Part shown: in pieces, positions 52,777-60,720 of the stretch | Layout: the number at the start of each line of letters is the position of its first letter | How positions within the stretch are numbered: position 1 is the first letter of the stretch | NCBI GenBank assembly: GCA_034667405.1 | Contig: JAXDJX010000026.1 | Span: 124,001 to 188,000, forward strand | Direction of reading: 5' to 3' | Length of the DNA stretch: 64,000 nt | Origin: JANXVR01 sp034667405 | GTDB taxonomy: Bacteria > Actinomycetota > UBA4738 > HRBIN12 | Translations under genes and position numbers: made by a program | The notes under the pieces: generated by a model | What the model was told of the DNA's origin: nothing | Seen by the model: only the letters and a program-made list of their open reading frames with translations | The model's database searches: none

Positions 52777-52917
52777 TCAGGCCAACGCCGCGCGGAAGTT
52801 CGTCAATGTGAGCGTCGACCCAGGCGCGGTGACGGGCTGCTCGGTATCCCCGAAGCGAACGACCTTGCCCAGGTTGGCGATCCCACCCGCAAGTGGTTCT
52901 TCCCCCTCAGGTCCCAC
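52777..52917 (-). pseudogene. Possible remnant of a phosphotransferase gene (46-aa frame)
   Basis: A GTG-initiated 46-codon frame downstream of the glycosyltransferase gene reads EEPLAGGIANLGKVVRFGDT, which resembles the N-terminal edge of APH/choline-kinase-like phosphotransferases (pattern PLxGGxxxxVVRxGDTVRR). After the TGA the same frame continues with SKALLLHVAK and another stop. It may be a decayed gene or chance. It fills most of the 245-bp gap between flanking genes. Confidence 0.25.
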
Positions 52918-52926
52918 GCCGCGACC

Positions 52927-54204
52927 TTACGCGGAAGCGACCGCCTCGATCACATCGGCGCCGCGGACCCGGCCAGGGTCGGCTTGGATCGCCGCGGCGT
53001 TCGAACGCATCCTGCCGCGGAGGCCGTCGTCGGCCAGCAATCGGTTCACGGCGCCGATCAGTTCGTCGTCGGTCCAGCCGTAGGTGTCCAGGCGTTCCCC
53101 GAAGCCGGTCTCGCGCAAGCGTTGCGCGTTGTCGTACTGGTCCCAGAAGAGTGGCAGCCCGATCATCGGCAGGCCGAAATGGAAGCCCTCGCACACGGTG
53201 TTATTGCCGCCGTGCGTGATGAGCAGGTCGCACTGCGGAAGGATCGAGGGCTGCGGCAGGAACTGATCGCCGTACATGTTCGGGCCGAGCGTCATCTGGT
53301 CCTTCAACGGTCCCATCGACACGACGACGCGGTGCTCGGTCTTGGCCATCGCGTTGATGAGCCGTTGCATCAACCCAACGTCCATGCACCCCAGAGATCC
53401 GAGCGACAGGTACACCACCTTCCCTTCCCCGGGGACGTTCGCATCAACGTCGAACGCAGCCTCCGTGGTGCGAACGGTCGAATTGAGACGGTGCCAGCTC
53501 GAGTCCAATGGCGTCGACCTTGGGTAGTCAGCGACCTCGGGGAACAGGTAGAGGTTCGCCCAGGGGGAGTTGGTGTTGAACTCGTCCGGCGGGCAGGCAG
53601 CGACACCGACCGAGCGTCGGAAGTCGTTGTGTTCGGCCAGGAGCGCTTCATGCTGGCGGTGGTATTGGTCGCGGAAGGCCTGCCACTGACTGCGGTCCTC
53701 GATCGGCAGCCCGGACAGGACCGGTGGCAGCGAAGGATCTCGCATCTCCAACGGGTTGGCCGATACGAAGCGAACCCATGGTGCGTTAGCGAGTTCGATG
53801 GCGGGGTAGCCGGTGACGTTGTCGGTGCACACGACATCGGGCCGCGTGTCGTCCCAGATCTCCATGATCCGTTCGTGCGAGTACTGCTCCCCGGCTACCA
53901 GCGCTTCCCAGATGGGCTTGGTCACCGTCTCGATCTGCTCGATCGTGGGCTTCGCGAACTCCGGCGCCGTCACGCGGATGAACTCGGCCCACGGGTCGGC
54001 CGTGGGGTCGGCGTCGGGGTCGGGCGGGGCCATCCGCATCATCCGCTCCTCGAACCCGTGCTTCGTCAGCTCGCCCTCGAACGATTCATCGATGACGAAG
54101 ACGATGCGATGACCGCGCTCGGCCAGGACGGTCGCGATGGCGACGCAGTTGTTCGTCGGCCCCCAGGCACCCGGTTCGGGGAAGAACGCGATGGTCTTGC
54201 TCAC
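52927..54204 (-). CDS. MGT-type (GT1) UDP-glycosyltransferase
   Basis: 425 residues, GT-B fold. FFPEPGAWGPTNNCVAIATV is the acceptor-domain start (20 residues) and KVVYLSLGSLGCMD, LPQPSILPQCDLLITHGGNN and GLPLFWDQYDNAQRL give the donor-binding signature with the His-Gly-Gly and Asp-Gln. Family members glycosylate lipids, macrolides or terpenoids. GTG start with GAGGAG about 6 nt upstream. No lipid or polyketide genes are adjacent, so the substrate is open. Confidence 0.9.
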   Translation of the reverse strand: MSKTIAFFPEPGAWGPTNNCVAIATVLAERGHRIVFVIDESFEGELTKHGFEERMMRMAPPDPDADPTADPWAEFIRVTAPEFAKPTIEQIETVTKPIWEALVAGEQYSHERIMEIWDDTRPDVVCTDNVTGYPAIELANAPWVRFVSANPLEMRDPSLPPVLSGLPIEDRSQWQAFRDQYHRQHEALLAEHNDFRRSVGVAACPPDEFNTNSPWANLYLFPEVADYPRSTPLDSSWHRLNSTVRTTEAAFDVDANVPGEGKVVYLSLGSLGCMDVGLMQRLINAMAKTEHRVVVSMGPLKDQMTLGPNMYGDQFLPQPSILPQCDLLITHGGNNTVCEGFHFGLPMIGLPLFWDQYDNAQRLRETGFGERLDTYGWTDDELIGAVNRLLADDGLRGRMRSNAAAIQADPGRVRGADVIEAVASA

Positions 54205-54222
54205 GGCGGCTCCTCTCGGCGG

Positions 54223-55515
54223 TTACTGCGCCGGGATGATACGGCGGCCGTGCACGAAATGGTTGCGATACCAGCCTGTGCCGATCCACATGATGGTCAC
54301 GCCCGAGACACCGGCCGAAGAGTCGAGCGCCCATCCGTTCCCGATGTAGGTGTCGACGTGATGGATGCCATTCCCCTCGCGATAGAAGGCCATGTTGCCC
54401 GGCTGCATGCGGTTCCAACGGACGTGTCCCACCGTCCCCATGTCGAACGACCATCGCTGCGGCAGTGACCAACCCTTGTACGGGCGCGGAGGGGTGACCC
54501 TCCACCCGATGGCCGGGGCGTTCTTGCGGAGCAGCCACCATGAGAACCCGGAGCAGTCGAAGCCGGGAACCGGTTGGGCTCCCAGCGCCCGCGGCTCCGG
54601 CGAGGACTTCCCCCACTCACCGCCCCAGATGTAGGGATAGCCTACGTACTTGATCCCGAACTGGACCAGGCGCGTCACCTGGGGCGTGAGCTTGGGAAGT
54701 TCGATGGTGTCGTACTCCGCAGCGAGATGGGCGGCCGCGTGCGTCGGCTCGGTCTTCGCGCGCCACAGCGAGTAGGCCACCTGCGCGCGGTTCAGGTTCG
54801 TCCTGGGTCCGACATCTTTGCTCTCGTCACCCCACGCGTTATGACGAAGGCCCAATCGCATCCCCAGCAAGGTCGTGCCGAAGTTCGGCTGGGTATCGAA
54901 CACGTGGCCGTCGCTCGTGTGGAGGTGGTCGAGCGCCGTGGCCGAGCTCTGCAGCCCCAGGGCCAGCACCAGCGCGCGATGAACCACGATCGTCGTGACC
55001 CGATCCGCAGGGCCGAACGCCTTCCCGGCGGTGACGAGCCAGTTGTGCTGTACCGCGACGTTCGCGAACCGGTAGGAGGGTGAACTCGAGTTGATGTCAT
55101 TGAACGTGATCGACGGATCGACGGCGTCATCCGGGGCGAACGCGCGCACCATCGCCTTCGCGAACCTGATCTTGCTCTCCATCGCCGCCGGGTGGAAATC
55201 GTAGGAGCCGTCGTTGTTAGGTGCGAAATCGGCCATGTAGTCGTGGGCGCCGGCCACGTACTTGATCGCGGTCTTCGCCCAGCCGAAGCCTGCGAGGTCT
55301 CTCCACGTGTTGGTTGAGCCTGCCATGAGCCGACGATCGCGGTCCGACAGGTGCGGGGCGGGCGGACGGAAGCCGGTGTTGCGCTCTGCGCTTCGATCCG
55401 AAGCCTCGGAAGCCAAGGCCGAACCGCCGAAGCTCGACGCCGCCACCGCGAGCACCACGGCCGCGGTGCCGACCCGGAAACGGCGCCTGGACGGAGGAAG
55501 ATGTGGATAGCGCAA
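54223..55515 (-). CDS. Secreted SLH-like and NlpC/P60 cysteine peptidase protein
   Basis: 430 residues from TTG 55515. The signal peptide (VGTAAVVLAVAASSFGGSALA) precedes a middle region with SLH-like repeats (FNDINSSSPSYRFANVAVQH, then GKAFGPADRVTTIVVHRALV). The C-terminal C40 domain has YPYIWGG, the nucleophile in GFDCSGFSWWLLR and a His in GIHHVDTYIGNG. It should cut peptidoglycan peptides and attach to the wall. The TTG is supported by TACGGT 7 nt upstream; the frame is open further but without homology. Confidence 0.82.
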   Translation of the reverse strand: MRYPHLPPSRRRFRVGTAAVVLAVAASSFGGSALASEASDRSAERNTGFRPPAPHLSDRDRRLMAGSTNTWRDLAGFGWAKTAIKYVAGAHDYMADFAPNNDGSYDFHPAAMESKIRFAKAMVRAFAPDDAVDPSITFNDINSSSPSYRFANVAVQHNWLVTAGKAFGPADRVTTIVVHRALVLALGLQSSATALDHLHTSDGHVFDTQPNFGTTLLGMRLGLRHNAWGDESKDVGPRTNLNRAQVAYSLWRAKTEPTHAAAHLAAEYDTIELPKLTPQVTRLVQFGIKYVGYPYIWGGEWGKSSPEPRALGAQPVPGFDCSGFSWWLLRKNAPAIGWRVTPPRPYKGWSLPQRWSFDMGTVGHVRWNRMQPGNMAFYREGNGIHHVDTYIGNGWALDSSAGVSGVTIMWIGTGWYRNHFVHGRRIIPAQ

Positions 55516-55522
55516 GACACCG

Positions 55523-55528
55523 ACCGTA
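55523..55528 (-). promoter_or_regulatory. -10 box TACGGT, leaderless NlpC/P60 gene
   Basis: Minus-strand TACGGT ends 7 nt before the TTG at 55515. Confidence 0.45.
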
Positions 55529-55573
55529 GCGCACGGGCCAGCCAGGCTGTTGCGCCTTAGGGCTCCGGCGGGC

Positions 55574-56401
55574 CTAGCCGGGCAGGGTCGCCATGTCTCG
55601 ATCGAATATCTCCCGGTCCTCCGGATCGGTGATGGCCTCGGCAGCTTCGTTGGCCTGCAACCGGAAACGGTCCGAAGCGGCCCTGTCACCGGCGACGGCG
55701 TGTGCTCGTGCCAGGGCTTCGTAGGAGGTGGCCAGGAAGAACCCGGTGATGCCGGCTCCCTCCGCGATGGCCAGGGCGCGTCGCGCGTGATGCACCGCGG
55801 GTTCGCCGCGCTCCAAGACGGAATACACGCGCGAGCATTGCCACTCGCCGGCCAAGAGGTTGCTGGCATCGCCGACGCGTTCCCAGTGGTAGCGAGAGGC
55901 GTGGGCCGCATGCACCATCCGGTCGTCTTGCTCGATCGACCGTGACGGCGTCTCAAGGAGTTCCCACACATGGTTGAACAGATCCGCGGCCACGCGGCGT
56001 TCCTCCTCCGGTGTGAGGCCCCCAGGCGTATCTGTTGGCGTCGCTTCCGAAGCGGTGGTCAAGGGTTCGGCTCCTTCCGTCAGTTGGAACAGGTGGTGGA
56101 GGATGCGCTGCCGGCGGAAGAGATCCGCCTCGACGTCACGGCGATAGGCCGTCAATCGTTTGTCCGCCTGCCTCGGATCGTCCAGAACGGCCCGGATGTC
56201 CTCCAGGGGGAGTTGCAGGTCGCGCAGGCGACGGATCGTCCGCGCCCGTTTGATCTGGGCGTCGGTGTAGCCGCGATAGTTCGTTCCTGGGTCCACGTGT
56301 GCGGGCGTGAGCAGGTCGATGGCGTCGTAGTGACGGAGCGCCTTGGCGGTGAGCCCGGTGAGGCGGGAGAACTCCCCGATGGTCATGGTTCGATCCTGCA
56401 T
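55574..56401 (-). CDS. MerR family transcriptional regulator with helical repeat domain
   Basis: 275 residues. TIGEFSRLTGLTAKALRHYD is the winged helix-turn-helix (20 residues), followed by a dimerisation coiled coil to about residue 120. The C-terminal region (VLERGEPAVHHARRALAIAE and SYEALARAHAVAGDRAAS) looks like TPR-type helical hairpins rather than a small-molecule domain. It may sense a protein partner. The ATG has TACGCT 6 nt upstream; divergent from the P-loop gene at 56507, a likely target. Confidence 0.88.
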   Translation of the reverse strand: MQDRTMTIGEFSRLTGLTAKALRHYDAIDLLTPAHVDPGTNYRGYTDAQIKRARTIRRLRDLQLPLEDIRAVLDDPRQADKRLTAYRRDVEADLFRRQRILHHLFQLTEGAEPLTTASEATPTDTPGGLTPEEERRVAADLFNHVWELLETPSRSIEQDDRMVHAAHASRYHWERVGDASNLLAGEWQCSRVYSVLERGEPAVHHARRALAIAEGAGITGFFLATSYEALARAHAVAGDRAASDRFRLQANEAAEAITDPEDREIFDRDMATLPG

Positions 56402-56407
56402 GGACGC

Positions 56408-56413
56408 AGCGTA
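56408..56413 (-). promoter_or_regulatory. -10 box TACGCT, leaderless merR
   Basis: Minus-strand TACGCT ends 6 nt before the ATG at 56401. Confidence 0.5.
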
Positions 56414-56492
56414 GGGCTTCCCGTTAGGGGAGGGTCAAGACCTTCCACGGATCATCGTTGGTGGGCGGGTCGCGCGGATGGCGGCGCTCGCC

Positions 56493-56498
56493 TAGGCT
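56493..56498 (+). promoter_or_regulatory. -10 box TAGGCT, leaderless P-loop protein
   Basis: TAGGCT ends 8 nt before the ATG at 56507; divergent from the merR promoter. Confidence 0.5.
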
Positions 56499-56506
56499 GC
56501 CGGTCA

Positions 56507-57043
56507 ATGGACGGAGACGCGGAGCCCCGAGCCCTCCTTGTTACCGGCGCGATGGGGGTTGGGAAAACCTCGGTGATCGAGGAGTTGGCCGAACTGCTCG
56601 AGGATCGCGGGCTCTCCTATGCCGCGATCGATCTCGACTGGATCGGTTGGTTCGCCGCGCCGAGTCGGACCGACGATGAGGGACCCGGTCATCTCGTCAC
56701 GCCGGTACTGCTCCGCAACCTCGACGCGCTGGTGAGGAACTATCTGGATGCGGGGGTCGGGTCGTTCCTCCTCGCACGTTCCATCCGTGAGCGCGACGAG
56801 GTGGATGCGGTTCGGGGTGTGATGGCGATGCCGCTGACGGTCGCGCGTCTGACCCTGCCCTTCCCCGAGATAGAGCGGCGACTCGGTTCGGCCGTCACCA
56901 GCGGGCGGGCCGATGATCTGGCGGAGGCGGCACGGTGGCTGGCCGGTTCACACGGCGAAGGGTTCGAGGACTTCGTCGTGGCCAACGACCGGCCCATCCG
57001 CGAGGTTGCGACGGACATCCTCGAGCGACTCGGCTGGCGCTGA
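56507..57043 (+). CDS. Small P-loop ATP/GTP-binding protein, kinase-like
   Basis: 178 residues. LLVTGAMGVGKTSVIEELAE is the Walker A motif at residues 10-29 (20 quoted), DLDWIGWF a likely acceptor or metal segment, and SIRERDEVDAVRGVM a lid-like region. It resembles small adenylate-kinase/AAA_33-type nucleotide or metabolite kinases; substrate unknown. ATG chosen from the TAGGCT box. Confidence 0.78.
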   Translation: MDGDAEPRALLVTGAMGVGKTSVIEELAELLEDRGLSYAAIDLDWIGWFAAPSRTDDEGPGHLVTPVLLRNLDALVRNYLDAGVGSFLLARSIRERDEVDAVRGVMAMPLTVARLTLPFPEIERRLGSAVTSGRADDLAEAARWLAGSHGEGFEDFVVANDRPIREVATDILERLGWR

Positions 57044-57087
57044 GCGCGGACGCCATCCCCGACCGCGGCAGCAGCTCGACGAACGGA

Positions 57088-58395
57088 TCAGGGCCGGGTC
57101 CCCACGATATCCAGCCGGTCGCCGGAGAGTCCCGGGAAGATGTCGCTGACCGAACCTGCCCGGCACCGCTTCTCCAGAACCTCGGCCAGGATCAGCCGGT
57201 AGTCGTTCACGCCGTTGAGGTCGCCGTCCAGCAGGTCGCGTTCGGCGAGGCCCGGCCACTCTCCATGAACCTGGCCACCGTGGACGCCTCCGCCAAGCAT
57301 CATCACGACTTGGCCGAACCCATGGTCGACCCCTCCCGATCCGTTCTCCTCGACCCGCCGGCCGAACTCGGTGAGCGTGACCAGGGTCACGTCGTTCAAC
57401 TTGTTCCCGAGATCCGTGGAGAAGGCGGAGAGGGCGGACGACAGTTCAGTCAGCTGATCGTGCATCCATCCCGTGTCCGGCGTGCCCATGTCGGAATGCA
57501 TGTCCCAATCGCCGTAATCGACGGCGGCCACCTGCAGCCCCACGTCACCTTTGATCAGCCGAGCCACGTCGGTGAGCGCATGGCCCAGATCGGTGTCGGG
57601 ATAGACGGCGCCGTTCGCCGGGACATACCCGAGCTCTTGGAGCGTCGCTGCGGTCGAGAGGGCGTCCAACGCCGCGTTCGCCGGGGTCGCGAGCACATCG
57701 GGGGCGCCCGTGTGCACGCCGCGTAATGCCGCGGTCCACAGGGCGCGCTGTTGAGCATCCCATGCAGCGTCCATCCCGAAACCATCCACCGAATACAGCG
57801 CGAGCTCGGGGGCCGGCCCCAGGAACATCGAGGCCGGAAGATCGTTCCCCATCTGCACCGCCTGGAACGCTGTTCCTTCATCCCGAAGTCCGAGCACGCG
57901 ATCGAGCCACCCGGTTCGAAGCGATGTCCCCGGCGCTGCGCGTTCGAGTTCTTCCATGGCCTGGAAGTGCGAACGGTTCGGCTGTGCCTGTCCGACCGCG
58001 TGCACGACGCCGAACGAACCGGCGTCCCACAGCGGCTTCAACGGGCTCAGCGCCTGGTGCATCGCGAACGTCTGGTCGAGCTGGATCAGCGCGCTTCCCT
58101 GCACGCCGATGTTCGGCCGCCAGTTCAGGTAGTCGGGGTCACCCGCAGGAACGATGGCGTTCAGTCCGTCCATCCCGCCTCGCATGGAGAGGATGACCAA
58201 GACATCGCCGTCGTACGGCGCACTCGCGAACGCCAGCTGCGTGAACATCGCCTGGCTCGCGATGCCGGCCACCACGCCAGCCGTCGCCGACCGCTTGAGG
58301 AACGACCGACGGCTGATGGCCTTCTCAAGGTCGGGACAGCCGCATGGCTTCGTCAGGATCTCCGCGGGCGAGACGTTTCGGGTCTTCGTCGTCAT
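57088..58395 (-). CDS. Tat-exported DUF1501 protein
   Basis: 435 residues. SRRSFLKRSATAGVVAG near the N terminus is a twin-arginine signal. The mature part has LVILSMRGGMDGLNAIVPAG and a C-terminal VTLTEFGRRVEENGSGGVDH (20 residues), hallmarks of DUF1501, a distant alkaline phosphatase/sulfatase-fold family of unknown function. GAGGAG lies 6 nt before the ATG and overlaps the stop region of the upstream DUF1800 gene; the two are the usual paired exported system. Confidence 0.92.
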   Translation of the reverse strand: MTTKTRNVSPAEILTKPCGCPDLEKAISRRSFLKRSATAGVVAGIASQAMFTQLAFASAPYDGDVLVILSMRGGMDGLNAIVPAGDPDYLNWRPNIGVQGSALIQLDQTFAMHQALSPLKPLWDAGSFGVVHAVGQAQPNRSHFQAMEELERAAPGTSLRTGWLDRVLGLRDEGTAFQAVQMGNDLPASMFLGPAPELALYSVDGFGMDAAWDAQQRALWTAALRGVHTGAPDVLATPANAALDALSTAATLQELGYVPANGAVYPDTDLGHALTDVARLIKGDVGLQVAAVDYGDWDMHSDMGTPDTGWMHDQLTELSSALSAFSTDLGNKLNDVTLVTLTEFGRRVEENGSGGVDHGFGQVVMMLGGGVHGGQVHGEWPGLAERDLLDGDLNGVNDYRLILAEVLEKRCRAGSVSDIFPGLSGDRLDIVGTRP

Positions 58396-58405
58396 CGTCG
58401 GCTCC

Positions 58406-59983
58406 TCATCGCATCTGGAAGTAGGGCGAGTCAAGGATCAGCGCGATCACATAGGGGAGTCGGCCCTTGACGGCGGGGTCGCCACGCCCGAGTTTGTCCG
58501 TGGGCGTCTTGCCCAGGAACGTGCACACCGCGGCGACGTGCTCGCTGCTGAACTTCTTGAACGTGAGCTGCTGGGCGAGCGATTGGACGTAGGCACCGTA
58601 GTTGCCGGGAACCTTCGGCAGGAAGCGACTGCGGAGGTCTGGCGATTGCACTGCGTCCGGCCACCAGTGCGCCGCCAGGGACATGTGGGTGTTCCACCTG
58701 CCGAGTGCCCCGCCCGCCGATCTCCATGCATCCGCGGTGTCGGGATAGCCGTTCGGCGGGCTCCAGGCCATGGGCGCGTTGCCCAGACTCTCGATCATCC
58801 AGTACAGGCCTTGGATGCCGTCGGTCCCCGCGGCGTCGGGCTGCACCCCCAGGATGCGCAGGGTCGCGATCACGTCCTCCATGGGCCGGCGCACCTTCTG
58901 ACCCAGCGACGCCTCGAACACCGGTGACGCGAACAGCTGCCGGAGGACCGGCTTGATGGCGGTGTCGTTGTCCAGGTAGGTCTGCGCGAGCTGCGTCACC
59001 AGGCCGGGATCGGGAACGTCCGACACGAAATGTGTCACCAGCTTGGTGGCGATACGCGTCGCCGTAGACGGGTGGTGTGCCAGATAGTCCACGTAGGAGA
59101 GCGCGACCGCGTACCCGCCGTTGGCGCTTCCGTTGCTTGAGTGGAACCCCGCGACGTCGACGGCTCCCACGTAGTGGTCCGACTTGTTGTAGCTGAACCC
59201 GTACGTGTCCCAGTCGATCTGGAAGCCCGTCATGATGAGCGCCGAGTTGCGCATGTCGACCTCGTCGTAACCGCCGTCCACGCCGAGGGTGTGCAGCTCC
59301 AGCAGTTCGCGACCGTAGTTCTCGTTCGGCGCGTCTTTCGTGGACTCGGCGTTGTTGAGGTAGAGCATCATCGCGGGGTGCGTCGCGCTCGCCGCCAGCA
59401 TGTCGCTGAACTTCCCCAGCGCATGGGCTCGGATGACCGAGCGATCGTAGTCGTGCCGGTTCGCCCACACGTCGCTCGAAGGGTTCGTGATGTTGAGGTG
59501 GTTGGACCAGAAGTCGGCCATGACCTCGAAGAGTTGGCGTTTGCTCCACGCGGCCCGCACGACGGATGCCAGGGCGAGATCCTGCATGACGTCCCAGGAG
59601 CCACCCTCCAGGTTGTCGACAGCGTTCTTGATGCTCCACGACAGTCGCGGAAGCCGATCTGCGATCAACCCCTCCACGAACGAGTCGTCGATAGCACCGG
59701 GTGCGAGTTGCGTCTCCAACCAGGCCATCCGACCGACCGACCTGATCTTGGACGCGGTCTTCGGCGTGAGTCCGAAGGTCGCCCGGCGAAGCAGATGCAG
59801 GTCGAGATCGCCCGACACGAACGTCCCTGTTGCCGCGGCGGGTGTCGCGAAGATGGCATCGGCCAGCGGCGCGACAGCCACCGCGGCTCCGACACCCGCG
59901 ATGGCCCCTGTTCGCAGGAACGCCCGTCTGGAAAGGCCTTCTGGTGTTGACGGCGCCGCCGACGCCGTGGTCGTTCCGCTCAT
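58406..59983 (-). CDS. Tat-exported DUF1800 protein
   Basis: 525 residues. LSRRAFLRTGAIAGVGAAVA is a twin-arginine signal peptide. DUF1800 signatures are HLLRRATFGLTPKTASKIRS, FWSNHLNI, LGKFSDMLAASATHPAMMLY, NENYGRELLELHTLGVDGGY and VRRPMEDVIATLRILG. The family is helical, of unknown function, and almost always encoded before DUF1501. A GGGGGA ribosome-binding site precedes the ATG inside the palindrome at 59992. Confidence 0.93.
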   Translation of the reverse strand: MSGTTTASAAPSTPEGLSRRAFLRTGAIAGVGAAVAVAPLADAIFATPAAATGTFVSGDLDLHLLRRATFGLTPKTASKIRSVGRMAWLETQLAPGAIDDSFVEGLIADRLPRLSWSIKNAVDNLEGGSWDVMQDLALASVVRAAWSKRQLFEVMADFWSNHLNITNPSSDVWANRHDYDRSVIRAHALGKFSDMLAASATHPAMMLYLNNAESTKDAPNENYGRELLELHTLGVDGGYDEVDMRNSALIMTGFQIDWDTYGFSYNKSDHYVGAVDVAGFHSSNGSANGGYAVALSYVDYLAHHPSTATRIATKLVTHFVSDVPDPGLVTQLAQTYLDNDTAIKPVLRQLFASPVFEASLGQKVRRPMEDVIATLRILGVQPDAAGTDGIQGLYWMIESLGNAPMAWSPPNGYPDTADAWRSAGGALGRWNTHMSLAAHWWPDAVQSPDLRSRFLPKVPGNYGAYVQSLAQQLTFKKFSSEHVAAVCTFLGKTPTDKLGRGDPAVKGRLPYVIALILDSPYFQMR

Positions 59984-59991
59984 CCGCTGTC

Positions 59992-60004
59992 CCCCTGTCA
60001 GGGG
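59992..60004. promoter_or_regulatory. Palindrome CCCCTGTCAGGGG over the DUF1800 ribosome-binding site
   Basis: Six-bp arms CCCCTG and CAGGGG around one T, covering the GGGGGA ribosome-binding site of the DUF1800 gene. Could be an operator, or a hairpin that hides the site. Confidence 0.35.
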
Positions 60005-60064
60005 ATGTATCGGCGGCAGCGGGGGGAGAACTTGATGGCCCCGCCTGATGTCGGTGGACATCGG

Positions 60065-60070
60065 TACGCT
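60065..60070 (+). promoter_or_regulatory. -10 box TACGCT, leaderless DinB-like gene
   Basis: TACGCT ends 7 nt before the ATG at 60078. Confidence 0.5.
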
Positions 60071-60077
60071 TCGTGCC

Positions 60078-60599
60078 ATGCCAGCCGACCACATCCACAC
60101 GAAGGCAGAGGCCATGAAGATCCTTCGGGATGCCGACCGGGCCATCAACGCGCTGCTGGAGCGGCTCCCCCAGCGCGCGCTCACGAAGATCGGCATCGGG
60201 GACGGGGAGTGGTCGCCGAAGGAACTCATCGCGCACATGGCGTTCTGGGAGGTCAACGCGCTGGAGGCGCTCGATGCCTGGGAGCGCGGTGACCGGGCGC
60301 CCATCGACGTGGGCTTGCGCGCCAAGGGGTTGAACGCCGTGAACCAGGAGGGTTTGGAGCGCATGTCGAAGGGGTCTTCGACCCAGGTGCGCAAGCGAGC
60401 CGCCGATGTGCACGAGGACCTCGTCGGGCGGATCCGGTCCATGCCCACCCGGCGCTGGAACGCACCTCCGACACCGCGCAGCCGCCGAGCCCTGGGCCTT
60501 CGGATCGGCTCCATCCTGGGTGGCCCGGGTGGCCCGTTCATGCACGCGAACGCCCATCTGGGCGATCTCGAGGCATTCGTCGAGCAGCACGGGCGCTAG
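60078..60599 (+). CDS. DinB/mycothiol-dependent-maleylpyruvate-isomerase-like protein
   Basis: 173 residues, predicted four-helix bundle. GEWSPKELIAHMAFWEVNAL contains the His of the first metal triad position and FMHANAHLGDLEAFVEQH the later His residues, the pattern of DinB_2/DfsB proteins. In Actinobacteria such proteins are metal-dependent thiol transferases (mycothiol or bacillithiol) or uncharacterised. The ATG at 60078 is supported by the TACGCT box. Confidence 0.75.
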   Translation: MPADHIHTKAEAMKILRDADRAINALLERLPQRALTKIGIGDGEWSPKELIAHMAFWEVNALEALDAWERGDRAPIDVGLRAKGLNAVNQEGLERMSKGSSTQVRKRAADVHEDLVGRIRSMPTRRWNAPPTPRSRRALGLRIGSILGGPGGPFMHANAHLGDLEAFVEQHGR

Positions 60600-60630
60600 C
60601 ACAGACCGGTGCGGCGGGGCCAGGCGCCCT

Positions 60631-60642
60631 CGAACGTTCGGT
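60631..60642. promoter_or_regulatory. Motif CGAACGTTCGGT before fba, shared with 13606-13617
   Basis: Contains the perfect 10-bp palindrome CGAACGTTCG and matches 12 contiguous bases of the DUF5317 upstream palindrome. Lies about 25 nt before the TACCCT box of the aldolase gene. Confidence 0.4.
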
Positions 60643-60666
60643 TGGGCGGGGGAGGCCTTGGCGGGC

Positions 60667-60672
60667 TACCCT
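60667..60672 (+). promoter_or_regulatory. -10 box TACCCT of class I aldolase
   Basis: TACCCT gives a leader of about 40 nt carrying AGGAGGAG (60708-60715), 5 nt before the GTG. A leadered gene. Confidence 0.45.
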
Positions 60673-60720
60673 CTGGTCCGTCCGAGCCCCTCGTCTTCGC
60701 CCGGATCAGGAGGAGTTCCC

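Noticed and set aside
58431..60602. 723-codon minus-strand frame in another phase over DUF1800
   Set aside because: Arg/Gly-rich shadow; the DUF1800 frame carries the family signatures and a Tat signal.
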